A stretch of 64,000 nucleotides of DNA, from assembly GCA_023653095.1 (NCBI GenBank), contig JAMNXP010000001.1:1-64000 (forward strand). The letters run 5' to 3'. The position numbers and the translations under genes were made by a program. Source of the DNA: Bacteroidia bacterium (GTDB taxonomy: Bacteria > Bacteroidota > Bacteroidia > NS11-12g > UBA955). Each line of letters opens with the position of its first letter. Position 1 is the stretch's first letter. Shown in pieces: positions 16,152 to 24,675 of the stretch. The notes under the pieces were generated by a model that was not told the origin of the DNA, did no database searches, and was given only the letters and a program-made list of their open reading frames with translations.

Positions 16152-17568
16152 TTTACTTCCGTACCTGCTCTTTCTGCAGGTCATCATTCATGCCCCATTC
16201 ATGAATACCCCTGCTTCTGGACATCACGTTTGGAGGCAATGCAATACCTTGGCCATCGCCAAAAATTACCACGAAATAGATCCAAATATTTTATACCCAA
16301 GAATCGATAAAACCTTTGGAACCAACGGAATTACCGGCCCGCAATTCACTTCCTACGACTATTCACTGTCGGTCTTATACCGAATTTTTGGCTTCTCTGA
16401 ATTTACCCATCGGTATTTCAGTTTGATTCTTTCGCTCCTCGCTCTCTGGGGAATGTTCAAGGTAGCTCAAATCTATTTCAAAGGCTTTTTGCTGCCCAAT
16501 TTAACCACACTCGCACTCTTGGGAATCCCCGAATTCTACTATTACAGCATCAACGCCGTTCCCGATCTCCTCGCCCTGGCTGCCATGCTCTGGGCCTGGC
16601 ACTTTTTCTACCAATTTCTTCGCCATCCCGCATTTTCAAGTGCCCTTTATTGCGGACTTCTTTTAGGTTTAGCGGGAATGACCAAACTCATGTTTTTGGT
16701 CGCTGGATTTGTATTTCTCGCAGAAATCATTCGCCAGAAAATCAGTAAACCCACTTTATGGATTGGATTCATTCTCATTGCCGGACTCTCAATCATCCCG
16801 TCTCTGGGCTGGTATCAATGGGCCAAGTACCTCACTTCCATCAACGGCATCCACGAGTTTGTGCATCAAATTCGCTTTTTGCATTCTGTGCCTGCCGCAC
16901 TTTCAGCCCTCAAGCAGAACATTCTGTCTGACACGGTTGAAACCTGGGTAGGTTATCCTCTGTTGATTTTTGTTTTCGGGGGACTTTTTTACGCCTTGCG
17001 CTCCCGTGATCTGCGTGTATATCTATCGGTTTTTGCAGCACTTTTGTATTATATAGTGATGCAACACCAACTGCAGGTTCACGGATACTATATGTTGGTA
17101 TTTGTTCCCTTTATTGCTTTGTCTGCAGGATATTTCTTCAAAAAACAGCCCCATTTTTTCATTTTGTTTGTGACTTTGATGAGTTTGTCGCCCTTGTGGG
17201 CCTTCCTGCGAATGTCGCACAACTACGGCAGCCGCGTACCTCAAGAACTTCTCGAAATCAAAAATCAAACCTCCTTTAAAAGTTGGTCTTCAGAAAAGAA
17301 ACATTGGATTGTGGGTCCAGACGAAACGGGTTGCGTGTATTTTTACTATTTGCAGGCAAAGGGTTATCCTTGGGATGTCCCTAGCGCAGATTCTTTGACA
17401 TTGTCGAGGTTTTCAACTTGGATTTCAAAAGAGGGTGATGACTTGGGCATGATCACAGACAGAATAGATCTTTTGGATGAGGTTTCTCATAAATTAAACC
17501 TAAAATATACGGTTTTACATAGGCAGGGAAACTTCCATTGGGTAGATTTCCAAGAATTTTCTAAATAA
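16117..17568 (+). CDS. Glycosyltransferase family 39/ArnT-like integral membrane protein
   Basis: 483 residues with about 10-11 membrane helices and a hydrophilic C-terminal ~110 residues. The first extracytoplasmic loop holds HHVWRQCNTLAIAKNY, a variant of the acidic/polar loop of GT-C (PMT/ArnT) glycosyltransferases that use polyprenyl-phosphate sugars; AVPDLLALAAMLWAW and GLLLGLAGMTKLMFL fit the same family. It probably transfers a sugar to lipid, protein or polysaccharide on the periplasmic side (family inference). The ATG at 16117 overlaps the preceding gene by 35 bp; later in-frame starts would remove part of helix 1. Confidence 0.78.
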   Translation: MVQKLSSIIRTNLLPYLLFLQVIIHAPFMNTPASGHHVWRQCNTLAIAKNYHEIDPNILYPRIDKTFGTNGITGPQFTSYDYSLSVLYRIFGFSEFTHRYFSLILSLLALWGMFKVAQIYFKGFLLPNLTTLALLGIPEFYYYSINAVPDLLALAAMLWAWHFFYQFLRHPAFSSALYCGLLLGLAGMTKLMFLVAGFVFLAEIIRQKISKPTLWIGFILIAGLSIIPSLGWYQWAKYLTSINGIHEFVHQIRFLHSVPAALSALKQNILSDTVETWVGYPLLIFVFGGLFYALRSRDLRVYLSVFAALLYYIVMQHQLQVHGYYMLVFVPFIALSAGYFFKKQPHFFILFVTLMSLSPLWAFLRMSHNYGSRVPQELLEIKNQTSFKSWSSEKKHWIVGPDETGCVYFYYLQAKGYPWDVPSADSLTLSRFSTWISKEGDDLGMITDRIDLLDEVSHKLNLKYTVLHRQGNFHWVDFQEFSK

Positions 17569-17571
17569 AGT

Positions 17572-17602
17572 TTTGAAATTGTTGGATTAAATGCTATTTT
17601 TG
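17572..17602 (+). promoter_or_regulatory. rplS promoter
   Basis: TTTG (17572-17575), exactly 19 bp, then TATTTTTG (17595-17602): a full match to the Bacteroidota TTTG/TAnnTTTG promoter. The rplS ATG is 26 nt further on. Confidence 0.85.
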
Positions 17603-17628
17603 CGCTCCAATTTTTACGAAAATTCATC

Positions 17629-17976
17629 ATGAACTCGATTGTAAATAGCATCACACAAGAACAATTAAGAACCGATCTTCCTGATTTTAAGGCCGGTGAT
17701 CGTGTAACCGTTCACTACAAAATTAAAGAAGGAAATAAGGAGCGTATTCAGCAGTTCCAAGGCGATGTTATCCAGCGTCGTAACGGCGGTATCAACGAAA
17801 TGTTTACCGTTCGTAAGATTTCCAATGGAGTAGGTGTTGAAAGAATTTTCCCTTTACACAGTCCTTACATCGACAAAATCGAAGTAAACCGTCGCGGTAA
17901 AGTACGTCGTGCACGTATTTTCTATCTACGTGAGCAAATTGGTAAGGCGGCTCGTATTAAAGAGCGTCGTATTTGA
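17629..17976 (+). CDS. rplS: 50S ribosomal protein L19
   Basis: 115 residues, standard length. [54 protein letters not shown] and [12 protein letters not shown] are the usual L19 signatures. L19 lies at the 30S-50S interface (bridge B8). It has its own consensus promoter and intrinsic terminator, so it is monocistronic here rather than in the rpsP-rimM-trmD-rplS operon of many bacteria. Confidence 0.98.
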   Translation: MNSIVNSITQEQLRTDLPDFKAGDRVTVHYKIKEGNKERIQQFQGDVIQRRNGGINEMFTVRKISNGVGVERIFPLHSPYIDKIEVNRRGKVRRARIFYLREQIGKAARIKERRI

Positions 17977-18002
17977 TTGACATATAAATAATATTTAAGC
18001 AA

Positions 18003-18033
18003 AAGAAAGACTGCCCTTGGGTGGTCTTTTTTT
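18003..18033 (+). terminator. Intrinsic terminator of rplS
   Basis: AGACTGCCC (18008-18016) pairs with GGGTGGTCT (18019-18027), including two G-T pairs, and runs into seven T (18027-18033). Confidence 0.8.
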
Positions 18034-18078
18034 GTTATGGCAGGCAACCTTTTGCCTTAATTCGCATTATAGGCTAAG

Positions 18079-18663
18079 ATGCGTGAAGTACAACTATCAG
18101 AAATTGCCCGTTGCAAGTCCAAAGATTCAAAATTGGTGGGGCAAATCTTTTTGAGGTTGCACCCATCACTCATCAGTCTGTGTTACCGTTATTTGGGCTC
18201 ATTCAGCGACTCTGAAGACGTGGTCATGATTTCTTGGGTCAAAGTGCTAGAACGCCTCTCTGACTTCCAATATGAGCACCCCTTGAGTTTTTATGGATGG
18301 ATCAAAAAAATCTGCATCAACGAATCCCTCGGCATCCTTCGCAAACGCAACAATTTCCACCTCATCTCACTCAGCGACCTCCCCGAAGAGTCCCAACCTC
18401 ACTTCAATGAATTCTCAAGCATAGACACCCAAACGCTATTAACCTTAGTGGCCCAACTCCCAGACGGATACCGAACGGTTTTTAATCTTTTTGCTATTGA
18501 AGGATATTCTCACGCCGAAATATCTCAACTTCTACAAATATCAGAATCTACGAGCAAATCACAATTCCGCAAAGCCCGACTCAGCCTCGCGCAATCCATC
18601 AAATCAACATTCAACGAGTCTGCCCAATCCAATCACAACCATGACAACACCCAAGGCATTTAA
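18079..18663 (+). CDS. ECF RNA polymerase sigma factor
   Basis: 194 residues with sigma2 (LHPSLISLCYRYLGSFSDSE, then DVVMISWVKVLERL) and sigma4 (LPDGYRTVFNLFAIEGYSHA, then EISQLLQISESTSKSQFRKAR) and no sigma3, the architecture of ECF sigma factors. The downstream gene starts inside it (ATG 18641) and encodes a single-pass membrane protein, the usual place of an anti-sigma factor. A 40-residue tail after sigma4 (SIKSTFNESAQSNHNHDN...) is low in complexity. The signal it responds to cannot be told from the sequence. Confidence 0.9.
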   Translation: MREVQLSEIARCKSKDSKLVGQIFLRLHPSLISLCYRYLGSFSDSEDVVMISWVKVLERLSDFQYEHPLSFYGWIKKICINESLGILRKRNNFHLISLSDLPEESQPHFNEFSSIDTQTLLTLVAQLPDGYRTVFNLFAIEGYSHAEISQLLQISESTSKSQFRKARLSLAQSIKSTFNESAQSNHNHDNTQGI

Positions 18664-19345
18664 AGATCTCGAAGCTTTCTCTGATTATCCATCAGGATAC
18701 GAGCCGGTTGTTGAAACCCAAAAGCAACTCATTGTTCAGTCAATGAAGAAATCAAAACATCAGCGTCAAATAGCCGTGATCTTTACCATTGCTGCATCGG
18801 TGGTGATACTGGTGGTCGGTAATCGGTTTTCGGTGATCGGTGATCAGAAGTCGGTGAACGGTGATTGGGTGGAGGTTATCGGTGATCGGGGGGCGGTGAT
18901 TGGTCATCGGAAGTCGGTGGTCGGTGATCGGGGGGCGGTGATTGGTCATCGGAAGTCGGTGGTCGGTGATCGGGGAGCGGTGATTGGTGATCAGAAGCCG
19001 GTGATCGGTAATCAGAAATTGGTGATCGGTAATCAGAAATTGGTGATCGGTGATCAGAAATCGGTGATCAGCTCCCAGCCAAAGACCAAGGACCAAGGAC
19101 TAAAGACCAACTCTCAACCGATAGCCGATAACCGATCACCGATCACTGGTAACCGACTACCGTCCAACGAAATCTTCCTAACAAAACAACGCTTCAAGCA
19201 ATTTGAGTTTAATCGTCCGCCGGAGGCGGTAAAACGTCCCCAAGAAGAGAAAAAGAAAACGGAATTCTTCGTTTTTCAAAATGGTAATTTCAAAATAATC
19301 AACAGACCCAATCAATCACAAAACACCGTAATCTACACAAAATGA
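18641..19345 (+). CDS. Putative anti-sigma factor: single-pass membrane protein with 7-residue repeat linker
   Basis: 234 residues from ATG 18641, overlapping the sigma gene by 23 bp. Residues 1-43 are hydrophilic (cytosolic, candidate sigma-binding part), ~44-60 (AVIFTIAASVVILVVG) a membrane helix, and ~62-175 a periplasmic linker with strict 7-residue period (VIGDQKS, VNGDWVE, VIGDRGA, VIGHRKS, VVGDRGA ...). That linker is encoded by heptanucleotide array B. A 42-bp unit is perfectly duplicated (18879-18920 and 18921-18962), pointing to recent expansion. The last ~55 residues are non-repetitive and basic. No ASD or zinc-binding motif was seen; the anti-sigma role is inferred from position and topology. 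Confidence 0.6.
   Translation: MTTPKAFKDLEAFSDYPSGYEPVVETQKQLIVQSMKKSKHQRQIAVIFTIAASVVILVVGNRFSVIGDQKSVNGDWVEVIGDRGAVIGHRKSVVGDRGAVIGHRKSVVGDRGAVIGDQKPVIGNQKLVIGNQKLVIGDQKSVISSQPKTKDQGLKTNSQPIADNRSPITGNRLPSNEIFLTKQRFKQFEFNRPPEAVKRPQEEKKKTEFFVFQNGNFKIINRPNQSQNTVIYTK
18811..19163. repeat. Heptanucleotide repeat array B, inside a coding region
   Basis: About 350 bp of degenerate 7-bp units: GGTGATC/GGTCATC/GGTAATC alternating with CAGAAGT or GGGGAGC-like units up to ~19071, then ACCAAGG, ACTAAAG and CCGATCACC-type units (19078-19163), i.e. the complementary orientation. The two halves are therefore partly self-complementary. A 42-bp block (six heptads, 14 codons) is exactly duplicated at 18879-18962 and a 21-bp block is duplicated near 19000-19041. 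The reading frame is kept throughout. Confidence 0.95.
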
Positions 19346-20574
19346 AGGTTAAATATTTTATCGTATTTTTAGGATGTATCGTCGTAAATAATGGATTTTC
19401 TCAATCATTGAACTTTGAAACTCTCAAAGGCAAAGCCAGTTGGGGTATGGGTGGGGTAGATAGAGTGGTGTTTGAGTCGCACTCGCTTAGGCAAATTGCC
19501 AGATACGATTCATTCTTTTCGGTGGTCTCGCATTGGTTGACCGATATGAAAGCGAGTGAATTGGATTTTGAAACGCTTCCAACTCCGTTGAATTTGCATT
19601 ATGCGCTTTTTGCAGATGGGAAGCGAAAGTTGACCATTGAAAATCCTGAGTTTTTGCCTCAGAGCTTTGATGTAGAAAAAGAAACATTGAACAACCAAGA
19701 TAGCTTGCCATCTAATGTGATTCATATCTATGATATCCGAAACCAAGTAAACCTGAGTATTTACTTAGAAGAATTAAAAAACGTCTATAAACTCAAGGAG
19801 CTGGTCGACTTTTATTATGATTCCTTGGTATTGTTTGAAGGTAAAAAATACCGAGAAATTTGCGGAATTTTGGGATTAAAAGCCATAGATGAATTCAAGA
19901 TTTATGCCGTTGATTTTTTGAGTTTTAAAGAATCTTTGCAAACCATTGTTCGCCCAGAGAAAAAACCTAAATGGTCAAGATCCTATAACTTCTACAGCGA
20001 AGAGCGAACTGCATTAGCGCAAGATTCAGGGTATAAAATGCTCAATAAATTGGTTTGGGAGTCTAATTTTCAGCCTGTATTTTGGCCGCACACCAGTTTG
20101 GGTGTTATAGGCGAAAATCCATGCATTCAAGTAAATTTTGATCTGGTTTTAGCATCGTATTTCGAACAAGATTTGCCCAAAGAATTGATTTATCTGAGTG
20201 GAGGTACAACCTTGTACAACTACAAGGACAATTCAGATAAATATCAAATCACCAATTTGTATGAGCTATTGGTTGGACTAAAAATCACCAATATACACCC
20301 CCATTTAAAGTCAATAAATCAGTTCTGGGTTTCTGGGTTGGAAGTGGGGCGATATATGGCTGATCCGCTCGGGTCAATCTTAAATTCGCCTGGTTACGTG
20401 GTAAAAGGATACAATCAGCGTGGAAATGTGAGAATCAATACCGGTTTTTACTTTACCACCTCCACAAAAACAAATCCTAACATCAGTCAGGCATTGATGT
20501 TTTCAATTGAAATTTTTGATATTGTAGGGATGATTTCCAAGAAGAACATGGTTCGTCAAGGCGGTAAAGATTAG
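19342..20574 (+). CDS. Hypothetical exported protein in sigma operon
   Basis: 410 residues with a signal peptide (MKVKYFIVFLGCIVVNNGFSQ). Its ATG overlaps the stop of the putative anti-sigma gene (ATGA, 19342-19345), so it belongs to the sigma operon. The protein is rich in aromatic and charged residues and ends in beta-strand-like segments (VRINTGFYFTTST, QALMFSIEIFDIVGM), so an outer-membrane or surface protein is possible. No domain was recognised. It may be the sensor or the effector of the ECF pathway (inference). Confidence 0.6.
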   Translation: MKVKYFIVFLGCIVVNNGFSQSLNFETLKGKASWGMGGVDRVVFESHSLRQIARYDSFFSVVSHWLTDMKASELDFETLPTPLNLHYALFADGKRKLTIENPEFLPQSFDVEKETLNNQDSLPSNVIHIYDIRNQVNLSIYLEELKNVYKLKELVDFYYDSLVLFEGKKYREICGILGLKAIDEFKIYAVDFLSFKESLQTIVRPEKKPKWSRSYNFYSEERTALAQDSGYKMLNKLVWESNFQPVFWPHTSLGVIGENPCIQVNFDLVLASYFEQDLPKELIYLSGGTTLYNYKDNSDKYQITNLYELLVGLKITNIHPHLKSINQFWVSGLEVGRYMADPLGSILNSPGYVVKGYNQRGNVRINTGFYFTTSTKTNPNISQALMFSIEIFDIVGMISKKNMVRQGGKD

Positions 20575-20636
20575 GAGGGGTTATTCTGTGACTCAAATAT
20601 GACTGTACAAAAAATCATACTATTTCATTTTATGTA

Positions 20637-20665
20637 TTAAACTTCCGTTAACACCCTGCGTCTAA
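20637..20665 (+). promoter_or_regulatory. Candidate ECF-type promoter (TTAAAC-16-CGTCTAA)
   Basis: TTAAAC (20637-20642), a 16-bp spacer, CGTCTAA (20659-20665), 45 nt before the sigma gene's ATG. A CGTC-containing -10 with an AAC-containing -35 is the general pattern of ECF-dependent promoters, so this may be autoregulation of the downstream sigma gene. No TAnnTTTG box is seen here. Confidence 0.45.
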
Positions 20666-20709
20666 TATTCGGAAAGATAATCATCTTCGTGTTGTTAAGT
20701 TTATTACGA

Positions 20710-21318
20710 ATGAGTATCCCTAAAAAGAATATATCAGACCAGGAAATGCGTAAACCAGAGGTATCCATCAATTTTCAAAGATTGGATGAAAATCAATTGG
20801 TTGCATACTTCCAGAAGCCTTCTCATGTGGAAGATGCATTCAGAGAAGTGATACGCAGATTTCAAGAAAAAGTATACTTTTATGTTCGCAACATGTTGGT
20901 GTCACATGACGATGCAAACGATGTTACCCAAAATACGTTCATCAAAATTTGGCAAAACCTATCCACATTTAGAGGTGATAGTAAATTGAGCACCTGGATT
21001 TTAAGAATTGCATCAAACGAAGCCATCAGCCATTTACGCAAGCGTAAACTTACAATTGATTTCGACGAAGCTCAACCTGAATTAGCCGATCAACTGATTC
21101 AAGACGATTATTTATCGGCTCAAGGCGTTGAATTAAAGTTGGCAAAGGCCATGTGTTATTTGCCTTACAAACAGAAATTGGTATTTGTGTTGCGTTATTT
21201 CGAAGATCTTTCTTACGAAGAAATTGCAGAGCTTACCCAAACTACAGTCGGTGCTTTGAAATCAAGCTATCACCACGCAGTTAAAAAAATTGAAATTTAT
21301 TTAGACGTATTAAGATAA
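20710..21318 (+). CDS. ECF RNA polymerase sigma factor
   Basis: 202 residues from ATG 20710 (MSIPKKNISDQEMRK); a TTG at 20689 is the upstream alternative. Sigma2: VIRRFQEKVYFYVRNMLVSH and DANDVTQNTFIKIWQNL, with STWILRIASNEAISHLRKRK. Sigma4: LPYKQKLVFVLRYFEDLSYE and EIAELTQTTVGALKSSYHHA. This is the widespread RpoE-like ECF type of Bacteroidota. It starts a three-gene unit with a membrane protein and a small exported protein downstream, and a CGTC-type promoter upstream suggests autoregulation. Confidence 0.93.
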   Translation: MSIPKKNISDQEMRKPEVSINFQRLDENQLVAYFQKPSHVEDAFREVIRRFQEKVYFYVRNMLVSHDDANDVTQNTFIKIWQNLSTFRGDSKLSTWILRIASNEAISHLRKRKLTIDFDEAQPELADQLIQDDYLSAQGVELKLAKAMCYLPYKQKLVFVLRYFEDLSYEEIAELTQTTVGALKSSYHHAVKKIEIYLDVLR

Positions 21319-21323
21319 TCGCC

Positions 21324-22292
21324 ATGGACATAGAAACAAAAAAAATCAAGTCTCCATACAAGCCATCGTCAGATTATTTTTCAGACTTGGCCATGAAGAT
21401 TCAACAAAAAGCAGGTATAGAACCTCTCGATCTTGGTATAAAAGAAGAAATCGTATCGTTTAAATCTGCCGCAAAGGAACCTATTCAATTGACGGTTGAA
21501 TTCGGATTTCCTCTTACCACTCAACGCAGTTCAGAACCCGATATTTCGATGCCCGAGGCTCCGCTACCTGCGGTAGAAAATATCCCCGTGGCCGAGAAAC
21601 TTCCCGGTGAGGAAAACCATTCCGTTGTTGAGAAACTTCCTGAAGTGGAAAACGTTCCCGTTTCCGAAAAACTGCAAACAGAAGTAACCCTAGCCAAAGA
21701 CCAAAGACCAAAGACCAAAGACCAAGAACCAACTACTGAACTCGAATTCTCTGATGAGGATTTAGACCGCTTGCACGCAGAAATGACAGGTGAGTCTATT
21801 GTGCCAGTTCAAGCAACTTTTGAAAGAGAATCAGCACCGGTGAAAATGGAACAACCCAAAGCAAGTAAGGTTGAAAAATCTACTTCTAAGAATACTCAAG
21901 AACGTGTTTCAATTTGGGCAATGATTCCCTGGTCTTCATTGTTAGGTGTGGCTGCATCGCTGTTTGCCGTTGCTGCAGCTTGGTTGGTTTGGAACCAAAT
22001 TCAAAAACCTATGACCGTTGAACAACGTGTGGCTAGAGCGGTTCAAACAGCTCCTGTTGCAGCTGCCGCTGTAAAGACGTCCCCCGAAAAGAAAGAACTC
22101 AATATTGAAGCCCTTCCTGCAAGTCATCAAGTGATTTACGATATGATTCAAGAGGGGACTTCTGCAGATAAACATGTGATGAATTTTAACCAAATGCCCG
22201 AACAATCAAGAATTTCGTCGGTGGAATTGGAGAGAAACGGATTGACTGTTTTGGATTTGGAAGATCAAATCTTTGACGAAATAGAATTATGA
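21324..22292 (+). CDS. Putative anti-sigma factor, single-pass membrane protein
   Basis: 322 residues, 5 nt after the sigma gene. A hydrophilic, acidic, Pro/Glu-rich N-terminal half carries a repeated motif (VAEKLPGEE, VVEKLPEVE, VSEKLQTEV). One membrane helix lies around residues 200-222 (WSSLLGVAASLFAVAAAWLVW), and a ~100-residue periplasmic tail includes QMPEQSRISSVELERNG. The segment KDQRPKTKDQEP (~residues 126-138) is encoded by heptanucleotide array C. Position and topology fit an anti-sigma factor; no zinc motif was seen. The next gene overlaps its stop by 4 nt. Confidence 0.65.
   Translation: MDIETKKIKSPYKPSSDYFSDLAMKIQQKAGIEPLDLGIKEEIVSFKSAAKEPIQLTVEFGFPLTTQRSSEPDISMPEAPLPAVENIPVAEKLPGEENHSVVEKLPEVENVPVSEKLQTEVTLAKDQRPKTKDQEPTTELEFSDEDLDRLHAEMTGESIVPVQATFERESAPVKMEQPKASKVEKSTSKNTQERVSIWAMIPWSSLLGVAASLFAVAAAWLVWNQIQKPMTVEQRVARAVQTAPVAAAAVKTSPEKKELNIEALPASHQVIYDMIQEGTSADKHVMNFNQMPEQSRISSVELERNGLTVLDLEDQIFDEIEL
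21693..21737. repeat. Heptanucleotide repeat array C (CCAAAGA type), inside a coding region
   Basis: Four to six units of CCAAAGA/CCAAGAA/CCAACTA with a 7-bp period in the putative anti-sigma gene; it encodes a short KDQRPKTKDQ linker in frame. Confidence 0.85.
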
Positions 22293-22786
22293 AAAACGCA
22301 TTTTACGCATTCGTGTCATTGATGTTTTTCGCCTATTCGGCGGATGTTTTGGCCCAAGGTCCACCACCGCCACCCATTGAAATGGATGAAGAAGCGAAGC
22401 TCGATGAGTTAAAAGACTACCGCGAAGATCTTTTCAAACAAAAGTTAAAACTGACCGATGCAGAAGCAAAGGAGTTCTTCCCCATTTTTGATGAATATCA
22501 GTTAGAGTTGCGCAAATCTAAAAGAGCGTTTCGCAAGAAATGGTATCCCAAGAATGTAGATGAATTGAGTGATTCAGAAGCCAAAGAGTACTTCAATGAT
22601 GCTGTGTCATTGCAACAAAACGAAATTGATCTACTGAAAAAATACAGCAACAAACTGGCTGATGTCATTGGAATGAATAGGGTAGTAAAAATACCAAGAA
22701 TACAGCGTGAAGTGCGTACCTTATTGGTGATGAAGGCCGATGAAATGGAAATCAAGAAGAGAGAGAAACCCAAAAGAAGGCGATAG
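22289..22786 (+). CDS. Small exported helical protein, Spy/CpxP-like
   Basis: 165 residues with a signal peptide (MKNAFYAFVSLMFFAYSADVLA), then a proline run (GPPPPPIEM) and long amphipathic helices (LFKQKLKLTDAEAKEFFPIF, DEYQLELRKSKRAFRKKWYP) ending in a basic tail KKREKPKRRR. The LTDAEAKEFFPIFDEYQ segment resembles the LTxxQ-like helices of Spy/CpxP periplasmic stress proteins. It overlaps the anti-sigma gene by 4 nt (ATGA), giving a sigma, anti-sigma, periplasmic protein unit that looks like an envelope-stress module (inference). Confidence 0.7.
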   Translation: MKNAFYAFVSLMFFAYSADVLAQGPPPPPIEMDEEAKLDELKDYREDLFKQKLKLTDAEAKEFFPIFDEYQLELRKSKRAFRKKWYPKNVDELSDSEAKEYFNDAVSLQQNEIDLLKKYSNKLADVIGMNRVVKIPRIQREVRTLLVMKADEMEIKKREKPKRRR

Positions 22787-23101
22787 TGTGTAATTTCCGT
22801 TTTGTTAAATAATAGTTAATTTTTGAACGAACTCCTGAGGAAGCCTTTTTTTTTTGTGGAATGACAAAAGTTTGACAAATAGATTTTCTTGTAATTAATT
22901 ATTTGTAAATCAATTTGTTACGTATCTTTATTTGAGGTATTGAAGGAATAGAATGTGCAATAGGTCATACTACTGTCAGACTATTTAGGTTCTTTTTGCG
23001 TTTGCAAAATAGATATCTCAGAGTAGTTAAGGTCAAGAGTACACTTGTTTAATCGTTCGGGTAGAGTTATGTTTGCAACATTTTGTATAAAACACGAAAA
23101 C
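22787..23101. other. Intergenic region without a gene
   Basis: About 315 bp of AT-rich sequence. It has a T-run (TTTTTTTTT near 22846-22854) after only a very short possible stem, which may end the upstream operon weakly, and the exbB promoter at its right end. I see no coding frame or convincing RNA structure. Confidence 0.5.
23044..23075 (+). promoter_or_regulatory. Promoter of the exbB-exbD-exbD-tonB operon
   Basis: CTTG (23044-23047), a 20-bp spacer, TATGTTTG (23068-23075). The -7 box is exact and the -33 has one mismatch. The exbB ATG (23102) is 26 nt downstream. Confidence 0.65.
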
Positions 23102-23932
23102 ATGAGTAATCAGAAAAACAAATCAACTGCAGATGTTATCACAGCGTACTTCGCCGGAGCATCTATCTTGGTCTCATTTGTGACCGGAGTATTAATCTAT
23201 CTTTTCATCTTGGGTGACCCTGCAAACTTTGAGGGTGCGGGCTTAAAACCTGAGGAAATTGTAGAAAAAGGACATCCCCACAACATTTTAGGTATCATTC
23301 ACAGAGGGGGATTCATCGTTCCTTTGCTTTTGACCGTTAACATCACGGTTATTTTAGTGAGTATTGAGCGTTTTGTAACTTTATCTATTGCTTCTGGAAA
23401 AGGTAATGCTACTTCATTCATTCGCAAAATGCAATCATTGTTGTCAAATAATGACATTGACGGTGCAATTAAAGCGTGTGACGTACAAAAAGGATCATTG
23501 GCAAACGTGGTAAAAAGCGGTTTGACTCGTTATTCAGTTGTAAAATCAAAAGATAGCTTGTCTCGCGACGAGAAAAAAGCGGCTATCGAAAAGGAACTAG
23601 AAGAAGCTACAAGCTTAGAACTTCCTATGTTGAGCCGTAACTTGGTAATCATTTCTACTTGTTCTTCAATTGGGGTATTGGTAGGTTTGATTGGTACGGT
23701 ATTGGGTATGATTCGTGCGTTCGCAGCGTTAGCGAATGCAGGTGCACCTGACACTGCTGCCTTGGCAACAGGTATCTCTGAGGCATTGGTAAATACTGCA
23801 TTTGGTATCATTGCATCTACTTTAGCGATCATTGCGTATAACTATTTCTCTAACCGTATTGATGGTATGACCCACTCTATGGATGAGGCTGGTTATTCAA
23901 TTGTTTCTAATTTCCAAGCTAACCACGGGTAA
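23102..23932 (+). CDS. exbB: MotA/TolQ/ExbB proton channel family protein
   Basis: 276 residues from ATG 23102 (MSNQKNKSTADVITAYF); the longer frame from 23045 begins inside the promoter. Membrane helices fall around residues 15-38, 75-95, 180-205 and 220-245. The conserved ExbB/TolQ segment LVIISTCSSIGVLVGLIGTV with LGMIRAFAAL and ISEALVNTAFGI is present. With ExbD it forms the proton-driven motor of the inner membrane that energises TonB. It is the first gene of a four-gene operon with two ExbD copies and TonB, the typical Bacteroidota arrangement. Confidence 0.93.
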   Translation: MSNQKNKSTADVITAYFAGASILVSFVTGVLIYLFILGDPANFEGAGLKPEEIVEKGHPHNILGIIHRGGFIVPLLLTVNITVILVSIERFVTLSIASGKGNATSFIRKMQSLLSNNDIDGAIKACDVQKGSLANVVKSGLTRYSVVKSKDSLSRDEKKAAIEKELEEATSLELPMLSRNLVIISTCSSIGVLVGLIGTVLGMIRAFAALANAGAPDTAALATGISEALVNTAFGIIASTLAIIAYNYFSNRIDGMTHSMDEAGYSIVSNFQANHG

Positions 23933-23986
23933 TTCATTTACCTTTTTAGCCTTTACAGTATTAAGTACCATTAATAAAAAAACAGA

Positions 23987-24664
23987 ATGCCTAAAGTAAA
24001 AATGCCTAGATCAGCTCCGTCGTTGGATATGACTCCAATGGTGGACTTGGCGTTTCTTTTGGTGACATTCTTCATTTTGACCTCAAGTTTCCGTGCTCCT
24101 GAGCCCGTGATTCTTGATCCTCCAGCATCAACCACCGAAATCCAAATTCCAAAACAGGTTTTCTTGGTAATGATTGATGAAGAAGGACGTGTATATGTGG
24201 ACATCACAAATGCCGCGGTTAAATCTAAAGTTCTCAAACAAATTATGTCTGAATTCAAGGTTCAAGGAATGAGCGAAGAAGACATTAATAATTTTGGTGG
24301 AGTAGGACCTGTTGGTTTGCGTGCTGCTGAGATTCCTGCCTTCATGGCTTTGGAGTCTAGCGACAGACCCAACTACGAACAAAAAGGTATTCCCTATGAC
24401 ACCGCAGAGAGCAAGATCAAAACTTGTGAATTGTACTATTGGGCCTATTTAACAAAAATTGAAGCCCACAACGATTACAAGCAGCGTGAAGAAGAAGCCA
24501 AATTGAAAAATATGGAGTTTGATAAATCAAATTACATTCAGTTTGCCATTAAAGCAGCTAGCAACGCGAAATACGATAAAATCAATCAAGTGATTCAAGT
24601 GTTCCGCGAAGCTAAAGTGAAACAGTTCCAAATGATAACCGGTCTAGAAAGCGCACCTAACTAA
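23987..24664 (+). CDS. exbD: ExbD/TolR family protein (first copy)
   Basis: 225 residues. The N-terminal membrane anchor contains the signature DMTPMVDLAFLLVTFFILTS, whose Asp is the proton-carrying residue in ExbD. The periplasmic part is longer than in E. coli ExbD and contains an inserted, charged helical segment (TKIEAHNDYKQREEEAKLKN). It partners with ExbB and TonB. The second ExbD is 11 bp downstream. Confidence 0.92.
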   Translation: MPKVKMPRSAPSLDMTPMVDLAFLLVTFFILTSSFRAPEPVILDPPASTTEIQIPKQVFLVMIDEEGRVYVDITNAAVKSKVLKQIMSEFKVQGMSEEDINNFGGVGPVGLRAAEIPAFMALESSDRPNYEQKGIPYDTAESKIKTCELYYWAYLTKIEAHNDYKQREEEAKLKNMEFDKSNYIQFAIKAASNAKYDKINQVIQVFREAKVKQFQMITGLESAPN

Positions 24665-24675
24665 TAGAATAAGAT

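Noticed and set aside
18752-19096. 114-codon open frame on the minus strand through array B (repeating GDHRFLITD-like peptides)
   Set aside because: It is the antisense reading of a 7-bp repeat, which leaves frames open on both strands. The plus frame has a start overlapping the sigma gene, a membrane helix and a unique C-terminus.
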